Assembly (NCBI RefSeq): GCF_000721105.1
Contig: NZ_JOEV01000015.1
Location: 62,001 to 126,000, forward strand
Length of the DNA: 64,000 bases
Source: Streptomyces cellulosae
Lineage (GTDB): Bacteria > Actinomycetota > Actinomycetes > Streptomycetales > Streptomycetaceae
Reading direction: 5' to 3'
In this document: piece by piece, positions 39,654 through 47,582 of the stretch
Numbering within the stretch: the stretch's first letter is position 1
How the letters are laid out: the number at the start of each line of letters is the position of its first letter
Program-made: the position numbers and the translations under genes
Notes under the pieces: generated by a model
Databases searched by the model: none
What the model was told of the DNA's origin: nothing
What the model saw: only the letters and a program-made list of their open reading frames with translations

Positions 39654-40349
39654 ATGCGTATTCCGGCGCACTCGGTATGCACGGCGATCCGGGACGACAT
39701 CGTCGCGGGTGTCTACGAGCGCGGCAGCCGGCTCACCGAGGAACTGCTCGCGCGCCGCTACGGGGTCTCGCGCGTCCCCGTCCGCGAGGCCCTGCGCACG
39801 CTGGAGGCGGAAGGCTTCGTGGTGACCCGGCGGCACGCGGGCGCGTGCGTCGCGGAACCCACCGAACAGGAGGGCACCGACCTCCTGGAGATGCGGATGC
39901 TGCTGGAGCCGCTCGGCGCCTCCCGGGCCGCCCAGCGGCGCACCGAGGCCCATCTCAAGGTGCTGCGCGGCCTGGTCCGGCTGGGCCAGGAGCGGGCGAG
40001 GCGGGGCAACAGCGAGGATCTGCGCTCGCTGGGCAGCTGGTTCCACGAGACGCTCGCCCAGGCCTCCGGCAGCCCCGCGATGACGTCGATGCTGACCCAG
40101 CTGCGCCACAAGATCGCCTGGATGTACGCGGTGGACGCGCCGGCCAACCCGGTGGAGTCCTGGGCGGAGCACGGGGCGATCGTGGACGCGGTGGCGCGCG
40201 GCGACAGCGAACGCGCGCGGGCGGTCACGGCGCTGCACGCCGAGCGCTCGACGAGCGTGCACCGGCTGCGTTTCCCTTCGCAGCCAGATCGCCCGGACCG
40301 TGTGAGGAACTCGCAACATCCCGTAAACATGCCGAGTCTGCGGCATTAA
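39654..40349 (+). CDS. GntR-family transcriptional regulator (FCD domain)
   Basis: A 231-aa regulator. The winged helix is AHSVCTAIRDDIVAGVYERGSRLTEELLARRYGVSRVPVREALRTLEAEGFVVTRRHAG. The helical FCD domain contains EMRMLLEPLGASRAAQR, WFHETLAQASG and EHGAIVDAVARGD with conserved Asp/His positions. GGAGG is seven bases before ATG 39654. It is convergent with ptsH, so a link to sugar/PTS control is possible but unproven. Confidence 0.88.
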   Translation: MRIPAHSVCTAIRDDIVAGVYERGSRLTEELLARRYGVSRVPVREALRTLEAEGFVVTRRHAGACVAEPTEQEGTDLLEMRMLLEPLGASRAAQRRTEAHLKVLRGLVRLGQERARRGNSEDLRSLGSWFHETLAQASGSPAMTSMLTQLRHKIAWMYAVDAPANPVESWAEHGAIVDAVARGDSERARAVTALHAERSTSVHRLRFPSQPDRPDRVRNSQHPVNMPSLRH

Positions 40350-40419
40350 CACAGCCGCCGTATACAAAGAGAAGCTAATTCGCGGGGGATTATTTCTGCT
40401 GCCCGTCACCGGGAAATGC

Positions 40420-40453
40420 GAAGGGCTCGCCCGATAATTCGGACGAGCCCTTC
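40420..40453. terminator. Bidirectional terminator between GntR and ptsH genes
   Basis: GAAGGGCTCG (40420-40429) and CGAGCCCTTC (40444-40453) form a perfect 10-bp stem. The loop can pair further (CCG/CGG). Confidence 0.85.
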
Positions 40454-40477
40454 TGTGGTGCGTTACGGCGTCTGCGC

Positions 40478-40759
40478 TCAGACGGTCTCGGGAAGTTCCT
40501 CGAGGCCCTCGGAAACGAGCTTCGCGAGACGGTCGAGGGCTGCGTCCGCCCCCTCGGCGTCGGAGGCGAGGACGATCTCCTCGCCGCCCTGGGCGCCGAG
40601 GCCGAGAACGGCCAGCATGGAGGCCGCGTTGACGGGGTTGCCGTCAGCCTTGGAGATCGTCACCGGGATACCTGCGGCCGTGGCGGCCCGGACGAAGATG
40701 GAAGCGGGGCGGGCGTGGAGACCCTCGGCCCAGCCGACGTTGACGCGGCGCTCAGCCAT
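40478..40759 (-). CDS. ptsH: Phosphocarrier protein HPr
   Basis: A 93-aa PTS protein. The phosphorylated His is in the canonical EGLHARPAS near residue 15. It accepts phosphate from Enzyme I and passes it to sugar-specific EIIA components. The second helix region (NAASMLAVLGLG) keeps a Ser at the regulatory position used by HPr kinase in Firmicutes, although no such kinase gene is seen here. ATG 40759 is the standard HPr length. It is monocistronic in this window. Confidence 0.95.
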   Translation of the reverse strand: MAERRVNVGWAEGLHARPASIFVRAATAAGIPVTISKADGNPVNAASMLAVLGLGAQGGEEIVLASDAEGADAALDRLAKLVSEGLEELPETV

Positions 40760-40934
40760 GTGATGATGCCCTTCGGTGTATCAGGTTGTCTAGACCAGTT
40801 TTCCACACGTGAAGCTACCCGGAGCGGTCCTTCGTCCCGCTCCTTCGTGGCATCGGACCGCGGCCTCGGTCCGACATCCGTCCTCCACAGACTGCCTCGC
40901 GCCGTTGTCGTACGCGAGCCGTACTCTGGGGCCC

Positions 40935-43826
40935 ATGCAGACCTCGTCGGACCGGCACGAGTACCCCGCCCACTGGGAGGCCGACGTGGTGCTGCGCGAC
41001 GGGGGTACCGCGCGCATCCGGCCCATCACCGTCGATGACGCCGATCGCCTCGTCAGCTTCTACGAGCAGGTATCGGACGAGTCGAAGTACTACCGCTTCT
41101 TCGCGCCCTACCCTCGCCTGTCCGCCAAGGACGTCCACCGCTTCACGCACCACGACTTCGTGGACCGGGTGGGACTCGCGGCCACCATCGGCGGCGAGTT
41201 CATCGCCACCGTACGCTACGACCGCATCGGCCCCGACGGGATGCCCGCCTCTTCCCACCCGTCGCCCACCGCCACACCTGCCGGAGGAAGCGTCGCGTCC
41301 GCCCCTCCCGTCTCCGACGAGGCCGAGGTCGCCTTCCTCGTCCAGGACGCCCACCAGGGGCGGGGGGTCGCCTCCGCCCTGCTCGAACACATCGCGGCCG
41401 TCGCCCGCGAGCGGGGCATCCGCCGGTTCGCCGCCGAGGTCCTCCCCGCCAACAACAAGATGATCAAGGTCTTCACGGACGCCGGCTACACCCAGAAGCG
41501 CAGCTTCGAGGACGGCGTCGTACGCCTGGAGTTCGACCTGGAACCGACGGACCGCTCGCTCGCCGTGCAGTACGCGCGCGAACAGCGCGCCGAGGGGCGG
41601 TCCGTGCAGCGGTTGCTGATGCCCGGATCCGTCGCCGTGATCGGGACCGGCCGTACGCCCGGCGGGGTGGGGCGCAGCGTCCTCGCCAACCTCAGGGACG
41701 CCGGGTTCACGGGCCGCCTCCACGCCGTGAACAGGTCCCTGCCCGAGGGGCAGAAGGAACTCGACGGGGTGCCCGCCCACCGCTCGGTGCGCGACATCGA
41801 CGGGCCGGTCGACCTCGCCGTCGTCGCCGTGCGCGCGGAGCACGTGCCGGAGGTCGTCGAGGAATGCGGCCGGCACGGCGTGCAAGGGCTCGTCGTGCTC
41901 TCCGCCGGGTATGCCGAGAGCGGGGCCGAGGGGCGCGAGCGCCAGCGCGAACTCGTCCGGCACGCGCGCGCGTACGGCATGCGGATCATCGGCCCGAACG
42001 CCTTCGGGATCATCAACACCTCGGCGGAGGTACGGCTGAACGCCTCCCTCGCCCCCGAGATGCCCCGGCCCGGGCGGATCGGCCTCTTCTCCCAGTCCGG
42101 CGCCATCGGCATCGCCCTGCTCTCCCGCCTGCACCGGCGCGGCGGCGGGGTCACCGGGGTGACCGGTGTGTCGACGTTCGTCTCGGCCGGCAACCGGGCG
42201 GACGTCTCCGGCAACGACGTCCTTCAGTACTGGTACGACGACCCGGACACCGACGTCGCGCTGATGTACCTGGAGTCCATCGGCAATCCGCGCAAGTTCA
42301 CCCGTCTCGCACGCCGGACGGCCGCGGCGAAGCCGCTGGTCGTGGTGCAGGGCGCGGGCTCCGCTCCGCAGGGCCACGCCGTACGGGCGACACGGTTGCC
42401 GCATGCCACGGTGTCCGCGCTGCTGCGCCAAGCCGGGGTGATCCGGGTGGAGACGATCACAGAACTGGTGGACACGGGGCTGCTGCTCGCGCGGCAGCCG
42501 CTGCCGGACGGCGCCCGGGTGGCGATCCTCGGCAACTCCGAGTCGCTCGGCCTGCTCACGTACGACGCCTGTCTCTCCGAGGACCTTCGACCGCTGCATC
42601 CGCTGGACCTGACGACAGCGGCCTCGCCGGCGGACTTCCACCGGGCCCTGTCGAGCGCGCTGGCGGACGACGCGTGCGACGCGGTGGTGGTGACGGCGAT
42701 ACCGGCGGTGGGGGAGGGCTCCGCCGGCGACGCGGCGCTGGCCGAAGCCCTCAGGTCCGCCGCCGAGCGGGTCCCCGGCAAGCCGGTGCTGGTGGTCCAC
42801 GTGGAGCTCGGGGGACTGGCGGAAGCCCTCTCGGCCGCGACGAGCACCGCACCGCAGGCGGGCTCGACCCCGTCCGGCGCCCCCGAGCGGCCCCATCCCC
42901 TGCGTCCCTTGGACCGGCTGGCCGCCAAGACGACCGACGAGGTGCCCGCCCCCCAGAACTGCTCCCGCCTCATCCCCGCCTACCCCGCCGCCGAACGCGC
43001 CGTCCGAGCCCTCTCCGAAGTGGTCCGGTACGCGCAGTGGCGGCGCGACGCCGCCGAGCCCGGCAAGGTGCCCGGCTACGAGGACATCGACGAGAAGGGC
43101 GCCGCCGCGCTGATCGACGGGCTGCTCGCGCGCGGGCAGGGCCTCACCCTCGGCACCGAGGAGACCTGCGAGCTGCTCGGTACGTACGGCGTGCGGGTGC
43201 ACCGGGCCCTGCCCGCCCCCACGCCCGACGACGCCGTCCGGGCCGCCCGCGACCTCGGCTACCCGGTCGCCCTCAAGGCCACCGCCCCGCACCTGCGCCA
43301 CCGCGCCGACCTGGGCGGCGTACGTCTGGATCTCACGGACGAGGAGCAACTGCGGCGGGCCTACGGTGAGTTGACCGAGCTGTTCGGGACGCCGGAGGAG
43401 TTGCGGCCCGTGGTGCAGAGGATGGCACCGCGGGGAGTCGACACCGTCGTCAGAGCCGTCATCGACCCGGCGGCAGGAGCCGTCCTGTCGTTCGGGCTCG
43501 CCGGGGCCGCCTCCCAGTTGCTCGGGGACATGGCGCACCGGCTCGTCCCGGTCACCGACCGGGAAGCCACCTCTCTGGTCCGGTCGATCCGGACGGCACC
43601 CCTCCTCTTCGGCTGGCGCGGCTCCACCCCCGTCGACACCCCCGCGCTGGAGGAACTGCTGCTGCGGGTGTCACGGCTGGTCGACGACCACCCGGAGGTC
43701 GTCGCGGTCACCCTCGAGCCGGTCGTCGTCGCCCCGCGCGGCCTGAGCGTCCTCGGCGCCTCGGTGCGCCTGGCGCCCCCGCCCGCCCGTGACGACCTGG
43801 GCCCCCGGACACTCCCCGCGTACTGA
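40935..43826 (+). CDS. PatA-type protein acetyltransferase (GNAT domain fused to acyl-CoA synthetase-like domain)
   Basis: A 963-aa fusion. Unlike Salmonella Pat, the GNAT domain is N-terminal (~15-205, with QDAHQGRGVASALLEHIAAVARERG, the acetyl-CoA loop). It is followed by an NDP-forming acyl-CoA synthetase-like part: CoA-binding (VAVIGTGRTPGGVGRSVLANL), succinyl-CoA ligase-like (GPNAFGIINTS, LFSQSGAIGIALLSRL) and ATP-grasp domains (YPVALKATAPHLRHRADLGG). The position of the catalytic His of active synthetases is not conserved, as in regulatory Pat proteins that acetylate enzymes such as acetyl-CoA synthetase. The order matches S. lividans PatA as I recall it. Start ATG 40935. Confidence 0.88.
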   Translation: MQTSSDRHEYPAHWEADVVLRDGGTARIRPITVDDADRLVSFYEQVSDESKYYRFFAPYPRLSAKDVHRFTHHDFVDRVGLAATIGGEFIATVRYDRIGPDGMPASSHPSPTATPAGGSVASAPPVSDEAEVAFLVQDAHQGRGVASALLEHIAAVARERGIRRFAAEVLPANNKMIKVFTDAGYTQKRSFEDGVVRLEFDLEPTDRSLAVQYAREQRAEGRSVQRLLMPGSVAVIGTGRTPGGVGRSVLANLRDAGFTGRLHAVNRSLPEGQKELDGVPAHRSVRDIDGPVDLAVVAVRAEHVPEVVEECGRHGVQGLVVLSAGYAESGAEGRERQRELVRHARAYGMRIIGPNAFGIINTSAEVRLNASLAPEMPRPGRIGLFSQSGAIGIALLSRLHRRGGGVTGVTGVSTFVSAGNRADVSGNDVLQYWYDDPDTDVALMYLESIGNPRKFTRLARRTAAAKPLVVVQGAGSAPQGHAVRATRLPHATVSALLRQAGVIRVETITELVDTGLLLARQPLPDGARVAILGNSESLGLLTYDACLSEDLRPLHPLDLTTAASPADFHRALSSALADDACDAVVVTAIPAVGEGSAGDAALAEALRSAAERVPGKPVLVVHVELGGLAEALSAATSTAPQAGSTPSGAPERPHPLRPLDRLAAKTTDEVPAPQNCSRLIPAYPAAERAVRALSEVVRYAQWRRDAAEPGKVPGYEDIDEKGAAALIDGLLARGQGLTLGTEETCELLGTYGVRVHRALPAPTPDDAVRAARDLGYPVALKATAPHLRHRADLGGVRLDLTDEEQLRRAYGELTELFGTPEELRPVVQRMAPRGVDTVVRAVIDPAAGAVLSFGLAGAASQLLGDMAHRLVPVTDREATSLVRSIRTAPLLFGWRGSTPVDTPALEELLLRVSRLVDDHPEVVAVTLEPVVVAPRGLSVLGASVRLAPPPARDDLGPRTLPAY

Positions 43827-43874
43827 GACCGAACGAGACCCCCGCGAGCGTGCCTCGCAGTCAGTGGGCCACCG

Positions 43875-43890
43875 TAGGATGGACGTCATG
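43875..43890 (+). promoter_or_regulatory. -10 box for a leaderless DUF5998 transcript
   Basis: TAGGAT (43875-43880) is a strong -10 with the ATG at 43888 seven bases after it and no ribosome site between, so the message is probably leaderless. Confidence 0.5.
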
Positions 43891-44475
43891 GCCAAGACCA
43901 GTACGACGACCCAGGGGCTGCGGACGGCGATCGAGCGCAGCGGCTACTACCCGACCCTCGTGGCCGAGGCGGTGGAGGCCGCTGTGGGCGGCGAGCCCAT
44001 CCGGTCGTACCTGGTCCATCAGGAGACGACGTTCGACCAGAACGAGGTGCGGCGGCATGTGACCGTGCTCGTCCTCACCGACACCCGCTTCATCGTCAGC
44101 CACACCGACGAGCAGGCCGAGGACACCACCTCCCCGACGCCGTACGCCACCACGTCCACCGAGTCCGTGAAGATCGGCCGGATCTCCTCGGTCGTGGTCA
44201 GCCGGGTGGTGGCCAATCCGGAGCAGTACCAGCCGGGCACCCTGCCCCGCGAGGTCGTGCTGACCATCGGCTGGGGCGCCGTCTCCCGGATCGACCTGGA
44301 GCCCGCCGCCTGCGGCGACCCCAACTGCGAGGCCGACCACGGCTACACCGGCAGCTCGACGGCGGACGACCTCAGCCTCCGGGTGAGCGAGGCGGGGGAC
44401 GGCCCGGACACCGTGCGCCAGGCGCTCGCCTTCGCGCAGGCCATCTCCGAGGCGACCGCGGACGTCACCCGCTGA
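43888..44475 (+). CDS. DUF5998 family protein
   Basis: A 195-aa actinobacterial protein of unknown function (MAKTSTTTQGLRTAIERSGYYPTLVAEAVEAA...). A helical head is followed by beta-rich sequence (RHVTVLVLTDTRFIVSHTDEQ, VVLTIGWGAVSRIDLEPAACGDPNCEADHGYTG) resembling PH-like/general stress folds. A possible metal site is CGDPNCEADH. It is co-directional with and overlaps by one base the phosphodiesterase gene, so the two form an operon. ATG 43879 is an alternative start. Confidence 0.82.
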   Translation: MAKTSTTTQGLRTAIERSGYYPTLVAEAVEAAVGGEPIRSYLVHQETTFDQNEVRRHVTVLVLTDTRFIVSHTDEQAEDTTSPTPYATTSTESVKIGRISSVVVSRVVANPEQYQPGTLPREVVLTIGWGAVSRIDLEPAACGDPNCEADHGYTGSSTADDLSLRVSEAGDGPDTVRQALAFAQAISEATADVTR

Positions 44476-45683
44476 TGGTGCATCCCGCCTCCGCCTGGGA
44501 CCACCATCCGCAGCCGCTCGCCCTCGACTCCGCGCCCGTCCCCGCGTACGGCTCCGGATCCCTCGCCGACCTGCTGCCCACCCTGGCCGCCGGCATGGCC
44601 GTGCCCGGGACCACCGCGACCCTCCCCGAGCTGACCCCCGCCGACCGGAACTGTGTGTTCCTGATCGACGGCCTCGGCTGGGAGCAGCTCAAGGCGCACC
44701 CGGACGAGGCGCCGTTCATGACCTCACTCCTCGGCAGCTCGCGCGGCGGCACCGGACAGCCGCTGACCACCGGCTTCCCGGCGACCACCGCCACCTCTCT
44801 CGCCTCCGTGGGCACCGGGCTGCCGCCGGGCGCCCACGGCCTGCCCGGCTACACCGTGCGCAATCCGGCCACCGGTGAGCTGATGAACCAGCTGCGCTGG
44901 CAGCCGTGGACGTCACCGGCCGCCTGGCAGCCGTATCCCACCGTCTTCCAGCGGGCCGAGCGGGCCGGTGTGCACGCGGCCCAGGTCTCGTCCCCCACCT
45001 TCGAGAGCACCCCGCTGACCAAGGTCGCGCTCAGCGGAGGAACCTTCCACGGGCGGCAGACCGGCGAGGAGCGCATGGACGTCGCGGCCGAGCAACTGGC
45101 CGCCGGCGACCGCTCCCTGGTCTACACGTACTACGCCGAGGTCGACGGCGCCGGCCACCGCTTCGGCATCGACTCCGACACCTGGCGCGGGCGCCTCATG
45201 TACGTCGACCGGCTGGTGCAGCGGCTGGCCGAGCAACTGCCCCCGCGCACCGCGCTCTACGTCACCGCCGACCACGGCATGATCGACGTCCCCTTCGACG
45301 AGGACCACCGCATCGACTTCGACGCGGACTGGGAACTGCGCGCCGGGGTCGCCCTGCTGGGCGGCGAGGGCCGGGCCCGCCACGTCTACGCGGTGCCGGG
45401 CGCCGAGAACGACGTGCTGACCTGCTGGCGCGAGGTCCTCGGCGAGCAGTTCTGGGTCGCCTCGCGGGACGAGGCGATCGCGGCGGGCTGGTTCGGACCG
45501 CCCGAGCAGGTCGAGCGGCGGGTGCACGACCGGATCGGCGACGTGGTCGCCGCAGCGCGCGACGACGTCCTCGTCATCGCTTCGGAGCGGGAGCCCAAGG
45601 AGTCGGCGATGGTCGGCAACCACGGCTCGATGACCCCCGCCGAACAGCTGGTCCCGCTCCTCGAAGTACGCTCTGACGCCTGA
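44475..45683 (+). CDS. Alkaline phosphatase superfamily hydrolase (type I phosphodiesterase/nucleotide pyrophosphatase)
   Basis: A 402-aa hydrolase. It has the metal-binding Asp in CVFLIDGLGWEQL, the nucleophile Thr in TTGFPATTATSLASVGTG, and the second-metal residues in YYAEVDGAGHRFG and YVTADHGMIDVP, plus a late His in VGNHGSM. It likely hydrolyses phosphodiester or phosphonate bonds and is cytoplasmic (no signal peptide). ATG 44475 overlaps the DUF5998 stop by one base (TGATG). tdk follows 42 bp later, probably in the same operon. Confidence 0.88.
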   Translation: MVHPASAWDHHPQPLALDSAPVPAYGSGSLADLLPTLAAGMAVPGTTATLPELTPADRNCVFLIDGLGWEQLKAHPDEAPFMTSLLGSSRGGTGQPLTTGFPATTATSLASVGTGLPPGAHGLPGYTVRNPATGELMNQLRWQPWTSPAAWQPYPTVFQRAERAGVHAAQVSSPTFESTPLTKVALSGGTFHGRQTGEERMDVAAEQLAAGDRSLVYTYYAEVDGAGHRFGIDSDTWRGRLMYVDRLVQRLAEQLPPRTALYVTADHGMIDVPFDEDHRIDFDADWELRAGVALLGGEGRARHVYAVPGAENDVLTCWREVLGEQFWVASRDEAIAAGWFGPPEQVERRVHDRIGDVVAAARDDVLVIASEREPKESAMVGNHGSMTPAEQLVPLLEVRSDA

Positions 45684-45725
45684 GGGCCCCTCTCCGTCCG
45701 CACATCGAAAGGTGCTCGACCCACC

Positions 45726-46376
45726 ATGCCCGAGCTGGTGTTCTTCTCAGGAACGATGGACTGCGGGAAGTCGACTCTGGCGCTCCAGATCGGACACAAC
45801 CGCTCGGCCCGGGGGCTCCAAGGCGTGATCTTCACGCGGGACGACCGGGCGGGCGAGGGGAAGCTGTCCTCGCGACTGGGCCTGGTCACGGAGGCTGTCG
45901 AGGCCACCGAGGGTATGGATATGTACGGGTATCTGATCGGTCAGTTGTCCAAGGGCGGCAAGGTCGACTACGTGATCGTCGACGAGGCGCAGTTCCTCGC
46001 GCCGGAGCAGATCGACCAGCTGGCGCGGGTCGTGGACGACCTCGGTCTCGATGTCTTCGCCTTCGGTATCACCACTGACTTCCGCACCAGGCTCTTCCCT
46101 GGTTCGCAGCGGCTGATCGAGCTCGCCGACCGGATCGAAGCCCTCCAGGTGGAGGCCCTGTGCTGGTGCGGCGCCCGGGCAACGCACAACGCCCGTACGG
46201 TGGGCGGTGAGATGGTGGTCGAGGGCGCTCAGGTGGTCGTCGGGGACGTCAACCGCCCGGCGGAGGAGACCGGTTACGAGGTCCTGTGCCGCCGGCACCA
46301 CCTCCGTCGGATGACTGCTGCTTCAGCCCGCGCGGGCGCGCTGTCCCCCGACGTCCTGCCGGTCACATCCGCTTGA
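45726..46376 (+). CDS. tdk: Thymidine kinase
   Basis: A 216-aa type II thymidine kinase for pyrimidine salvage. Walker A is GTMDCGKSTLA, the catalytic Glu is in IVDEAQFL, and the lasso/lid with the structural zinc is CWCGARATHNARTV...CRRHH. Length and motif order are standard. ATG 45726 follows GAAAGGTG. It is the last housekeeping gene before the accessory block. Confidence 0.95.
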   Translation: MPELVFFSGTMDCGKSTLALQIGHNRSARGLQGVIFTRDDRAGEGKLSSRLGLVTEAVEATEGMDMYGYLIGQLSKGGKVDYVIVDEAQFLAPEQIDQLARVVDDLGLDVFAFGITTDFRTRLFPGSQRLIELADRIEALQVEALCWCGARATHNARTVGGEMVVEGAQVVVGDVNRPAEETGYEVLCRRHHLRRMTAASARAGALSPDVLPVTSA

Positions 46377-46468
46377 CGGCGAGATTCTCTCTCCGCTTCG
46401 GGGCACTGCAGGCCCACCGTGCCCTACGCTGACACACGACCTGTGCGTGGCAAACGGTGGAGGGTGTC

Positions 46469-46852
46469 GTGGACCCGATTGCACCTGAACTGCTCATGGC
46501 CCTGGCCGGAGGCACCGCGGGTGCTGCGGGGGAGCAGATCTGGACGTCCCTGCGAAACCTGGTCGGACGACGGTCGTCCGCCGGAGAGCCGAACCACGAG
46601 AGCGAGTTGACGGCCCTCGCCGAGGCGGCCGACAGCGCGGAGCGTGCCACGGAACTGGCCGAGGCACTGGCTCTCCGCGCCCGGCAGGATCCCGCCTTTG
46701 CCGAGGCCCTCGCGGCTTGGCGCCGGGAGGCCGAGGCACTGGAAGGTACGCGGACCGGCTCGGGCGACGTGCGCAATGTGATCTCCGGCGGCACGCAGAG
46801 CACTGTCGTGCAGGCGCGGGACGTTCACGGTTCCATCAACCTCGGTGGCTGA
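46469..46852 (+). CDS. Putative amyloid-signalling effector: helical domain plus C-terminal RHIM/BASS-like motif
   Basis: A 127-aa protein. Residues 1-35 (MDPIAPELLMALAGGTAGAA, then EQIWTSLRNLVGRR) and 44-92 are alpha-helical, and the first part is hydrophobic/amphipathic. The last 28 residues carry an amyloid-like motif: N103, then TVVQARDVHGSINLGG (112-127). The V-V-Q-A core, a G seven residues after the first V and alternating hydrophobics are those of RHIM-like bacterial amyloid signalling sequences, which recruit effectors to NLR-like ATPases. I infer that the helical part is the effector, perhaps membrane-active. GTG 46469 has GGAGGG upstream, and MDP is typical of the family as I recall it. 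Its presumed NACHT partner is at 56606-59209. Confidence 0.72.
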   Translation: MDPIAPELLMALAGGTAGAAGEQIWTSLRNLVGRRSSAGEPNHESELTALAEAADSAERATELAEALALRARQDPAFAEALAAWRREAEALEGTRTGSGDVRNVISGGTQSTVVQARDVHGSINLGG

Positions 46853-46969
46853 CGGGGTCGTGCAGGGCTGGTCGGTGCTGCACGAGAGAACCGAGCACGG
46901 GCCGGGCGACGCAGCTGTTCCAGCCCACGCGACAGGCTCCCCTGACGCGTCGTGCTCCTTTGGTCTACT

Positions 46970-47473
46970 GTGAGCGATGTGCCGGAATGCGTTGAACCCT
47001 GTTCGCTTGCAGGTGAGTTCACTGCAGCACTCGCTCGTCAGCAACAACTCGCCGAGCGCCGTGAGGAGATCGTCACCAGGCTGCATGACGAGGTCGAGCG
47101 GCTGCGCCGAGGCGAGATCGACATGGCGCTCGATCTCGTGCGCCACTCCCTGATTCGGCTCCATGACCAGATCCTGCGCCAGGCCGAACACGTCACCGGC
47201 CCGCTCGACGTCGACGAACTGCGGGCCCTGCTGACCGCGCTGGCCGACGAGGCGGCGGACACCGTGGCCAGGACCGGCGTACAGCGGTACGTCCCCCGGC
47301 CCGGCGAGGCTTTCGACATGACGTCGCAGCGTCCGGTGGGCCGCGCCGTCGCGGAAGGGCCTGAGGCGGACCGGACGGTGGCGCGCGTCGTGGCGGCCGG
47401 ATTCGTTCAGGGGGAGCGCGTCGTACGCAAGGCCGACGTCGTGGTTTCCCGGTGGGAACCGGATACGCCATGA
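46970..47473 (+). CDS. GrpE-like nucleotide exchange factor
   Basis: A 167-aa protein. A long coiled coil (AALARQQQLAERREEIVTRLHDEVERLRRGE) leads to a helical bundle and the small beta-wing of GrpE, whose end GFVQGERVVRKADVVVSR closely matches the family's final strands. It should release ADP from the neighbouring Hsp70. Dedicated GrpE proteins in such clusters differ from the housekeeping one encoded next to dnaK. No ribosome site is visible. GTG 46970 is taken, and 46952 and 46979 are possible. A -10-like CTACTG lies at 46965-46970, which would favour a leaderless start at 46979. Confidence 0.75.
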   Translation: MSDVPECVEPCSLAGEFTAALARQQQLAERREEIVTRLHDEVERLRRGEIDMALDLVRHSLIRLHDQILRQAEHVTGPLDVDELRALLTALADEAADTVARTGVQRYVPRPGEAFDMTSQRPVGRAVAEGPEADRTVARVVAAGFVQGERVVRKADVVVSRWEPDTP

Positions 47474-47582
47474 ACGTCTCCGTCTCCGGTGGGCTCCGAG
47501 GGCATGGCTTACAACAAGGACAACTGACGGGACAACAGCGGGACGGGCGCGACGCGCGGCCGTCCCGGCGGCGGGAGACCGT

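Noticed and set aside
40815..43538. 907-codon - strand frame opposite patA
   Set aside because: A shadow of the acetyltransferase gene. The codon-position bias belongs to the + strand.
46469..46852. Small protein considered as a toxin-antitoxin component
   Set aside because: There is no partner of TA type beside it. The C-terminal motif fits amyloid signalling better.
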